Position numbers and translations under genes: made by a program. The notes under the pieces are model-generated. The model saw only the letters and a list, made by a program, of their open reading frames with translations, was not told the DNA's origin and searched no databases. From Odoribacter splanchnicus DSM 20712 (GTDB lineage: Bacteria; Bacteroidota; Bacteroidia; Bacteroidales; Marinifilaceae): DNA of 64,000 bases. Each line of letters opens with the position of its first letter. Position 1 is the stretch's first letter. Below are positions 63,135 to 64,000 of the stretch, in pieces. The DNA lies in NCBI RefSeq assembly GCF_000190535.1, contig NC_015160.1, positions 4,030,001-4,094,000 of the forward strand, in the 5' to 3' direction.

Positions 63135-63204
63135 TTATTCAATTAAATTACTGTATTGAATAAAATAGATATTATTTATTCAATAAGTATGTTGATATTG
63201 AATA
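63135..63204. promoter_or_regulatory. Operator-like array of four TTATTCAAT half-sites
   Basis: Half-sites in alternating orientation: TTATTCAAT (63135-63143), ATTGAATAA (63155-63163), TTATTCAAT (63176-63184), ATTGAATA (63197-63204). This makes two inverted pairs with 11-12 base spacers, 34-103 bases before the ATG of the minus-strand ATPase gene. It looks like a tandem binding site for a dimeric regulator; the very AT-rich context raises the chance background. Confidence 0.5.
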
Positions 63205-63490
63205 TATGGACTGTTTAGAGATGATAAAACGCTCATTAGTTTGGCGTAATTACCATTTTTTAATTTTATTGTTCTTCTTTTGTGGTAAACACTGAAAATT
63301 AAGTTTGTTGTGATGAGAAGGTTTACAAATAAAATTCAGTTCTCCGGACTAAGTAATCTCACTCTGCCAATTGCCTGTTAGAATTGCCGGAGTGGGATTA
63401 TTTTATGGGGTTCCGTTGTTTTTGCAGGAAGAATCTACTCTTTTTTGGGTTTTCGATGCTTTAATCCTATTATATTCTCGGATTTATTAG
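63205..63490. other. Intergenic stretch without recognised gene
   Basis: Between the half-site array and the promoter of the 63580 gene. AT-rich; no ORF, hairpin or RNA gene was recognised. Confidence 0.6.
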
Positions 63491-63498
63491 TAACTTTG
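63491..63498 (+). promoter_or_regulatory. -7 element of the 63580 ATPase gene
   Basis: TAACTTTG, an exact TAnnTTTG match. It would place the transcript start at about 63503, i.e. at the first base of the 51-base palindrome that follows. Confidence 0.5.
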
Positions 63499-63501
63499 TT
63501 A

Positions 63502-63552
63502 TTGGCTTTAAGTTTACCGCCGTAAACTTTACGGCGGTAAACTTAAAGCCAA
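63502..63552. repeat. 51-base near-perfect palindrome (25-bp arms)
   Basis: 63502-63526 and 63528-63552 are perfect inverted copies around a single C. As RNA the central bases would form the loop of a 23-bp hairpin. It lies between the -7 element and the ATG at 63580, 27 bases before the gene. Confidence 0.92.
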
Positions 63553-63579
63553 TGAAATCGAATATAAAAAGAAAAGGAT

Positions 63580-64000
63580 ATGAAATTCTACAATAGAGAA
63601 AAAGAGTTAGCATCATTGGAAAAGGTTCGGCGAGTGTCTTTTTCTGTGCATTCCCAAATGACTGTACTTACCGGTCGGCGGCGTATCGGCAAGACCAGTC
63701 TTATATTCAAGAGCTGTGAGGATACTCCTACGGTGTATCTGTTTGTCAGCCGAAGCAATGAAACAGATCTCTGTTTACGCTTTGCTTTCGAGATCCAGCA
63801 GGCACTTGATATTTATGTACCGGAACTTACCAACTTTGCAGAAATATTTCGTTTCTTAATGGATTTGGGAACACGGCTGGAATATAATCTGGTTATAGAT
63901 GAATTTCAGGAGTTCTATTACATAAATCAAGAGATTTACAGTTTGATGCAGGATACTTGGGATCGGCTGAGGAAACAGAGCCATGTCAATCTTATCGTGA
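63580..64000 (+). CDS. ATPase_2-type (archaeal-like) P-loop ATPase, 3' cut by window end
   Basis: The first 140 residues are in the window. Starts MKFYNREKELASLEKV, the usual opening of ATPase_2/DUF234 proteins. Walker A is LTGRRRIGKTSLIF (about residues 30-43), Walker B YNLVIDEFQEF (about 105-115). Such proteins are STAND-like ATPases that often end in a DUF234 nuclease-like domain; that part would lie beyond base 64000. It is divergent from the AAA_14 gene. The 51-base palindrome in its leader suggests tight control. Confidence 0.85.
   Translation, partial: MKFYNREKELASLEKVRRVSFSVHSQMTVLTGRRRIGKTSLIFKSCEDTPTVYLFVSRSNETDLCLRFAFEIQQALDIYVPELTNFAEIFRFLMDLGTRLEYNLVIDEFQEFYYINQEIYSLMQDTWDRLRKQSHVNLIV

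Noticed and set aside
1..64000. CRISPR array
   Set aside because: No regularly spaced short direct repeats and no cas-like genes were seen. The repeats present are palindromic and dispersed.

Overview
This window comes from a Bacteroidota genome of the order Bacteroidales. Three things point there: SusC/SusD pairs with ECF sigma and FecR genes, several copies of the Bacteroidota -7 promoter element (TAnnTTTG), and gene neighbourhoods typical of the group. An Odoribacter/Butyricimonas-like host is my best guess, but that is inference. Native genes prefer TTG/CTG/TTA leucine codons and CGG/CGT arginine codons. No integrase, transposase, plasmid or CRISPR gene was seen.

Layout. 1-3195: end of an arabinose-polymer gene pair (GH51 and GH127). 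3412-8717: housekeeping genes (ACT-like protein, ffh, folD, SpmAB-type membrane protein, mnmA), then tRNA-Trp. 8910-9978: a small membrane-protein ORF and a cluster of large palindromic repeats. 9979-12025: MarC, an ECF sigma factor and a TSUP permease. 12091-23692: FecR plus a Sus-like locus whose middle 9.3 kb (about 14040 to 23290) has clearly different codon use. It starts inside the susC gene and ends inside a tlpA-like gene. 23822-36397: a second Sus-like operon, native in composition (sigma, FecR, thioredoxin-like, SusC, SusD, DUF4843, PKD-like lipoprotein, two-domain thioredoxin protein).

36441-43791 is a minus-strand sulfur amino-acid operon: homocysteine-forming protein (COG1900), NIL/ferredoxin protein, UPF0280 (COG2122), metH and metF. 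It sits behind a SAM-I riboswitch, a 34-codon ORF ending in Met/Cys codons and a terminator-like hairpin. 43869-57297 is an envelope region: a small beta-barrel, an rRNA/tRNA methyltransferase, two lipidated TamA-like barrels, TamB, a NarL-type two-component pair and a MurU-like nucleotidyltransferase. 57362-60992 holds tRNA-Ser, DUF5063 and RNase D-like genes, a hybrid sensor kinase with a GAF protein, another palindromic repeat and the SRP RNA. 61008-64000 is tRNA-Thr followed by an accessory patch: a broken ATPase pseudogene and two divergent P-loop ATPase genes with inverted repeats in between.

The most interesting observation is the apparent back-end exchange in the first Sus-like locus. 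The host keeps its sigma/FecR genes and the N-terminal signalling part of SusC, while the plug, barrel, SusD and downstream genes have a foreign composition. The composite SAM-I/leader-peptide control of the homocysteine operon and the dispersed palindromic repeat family come next.
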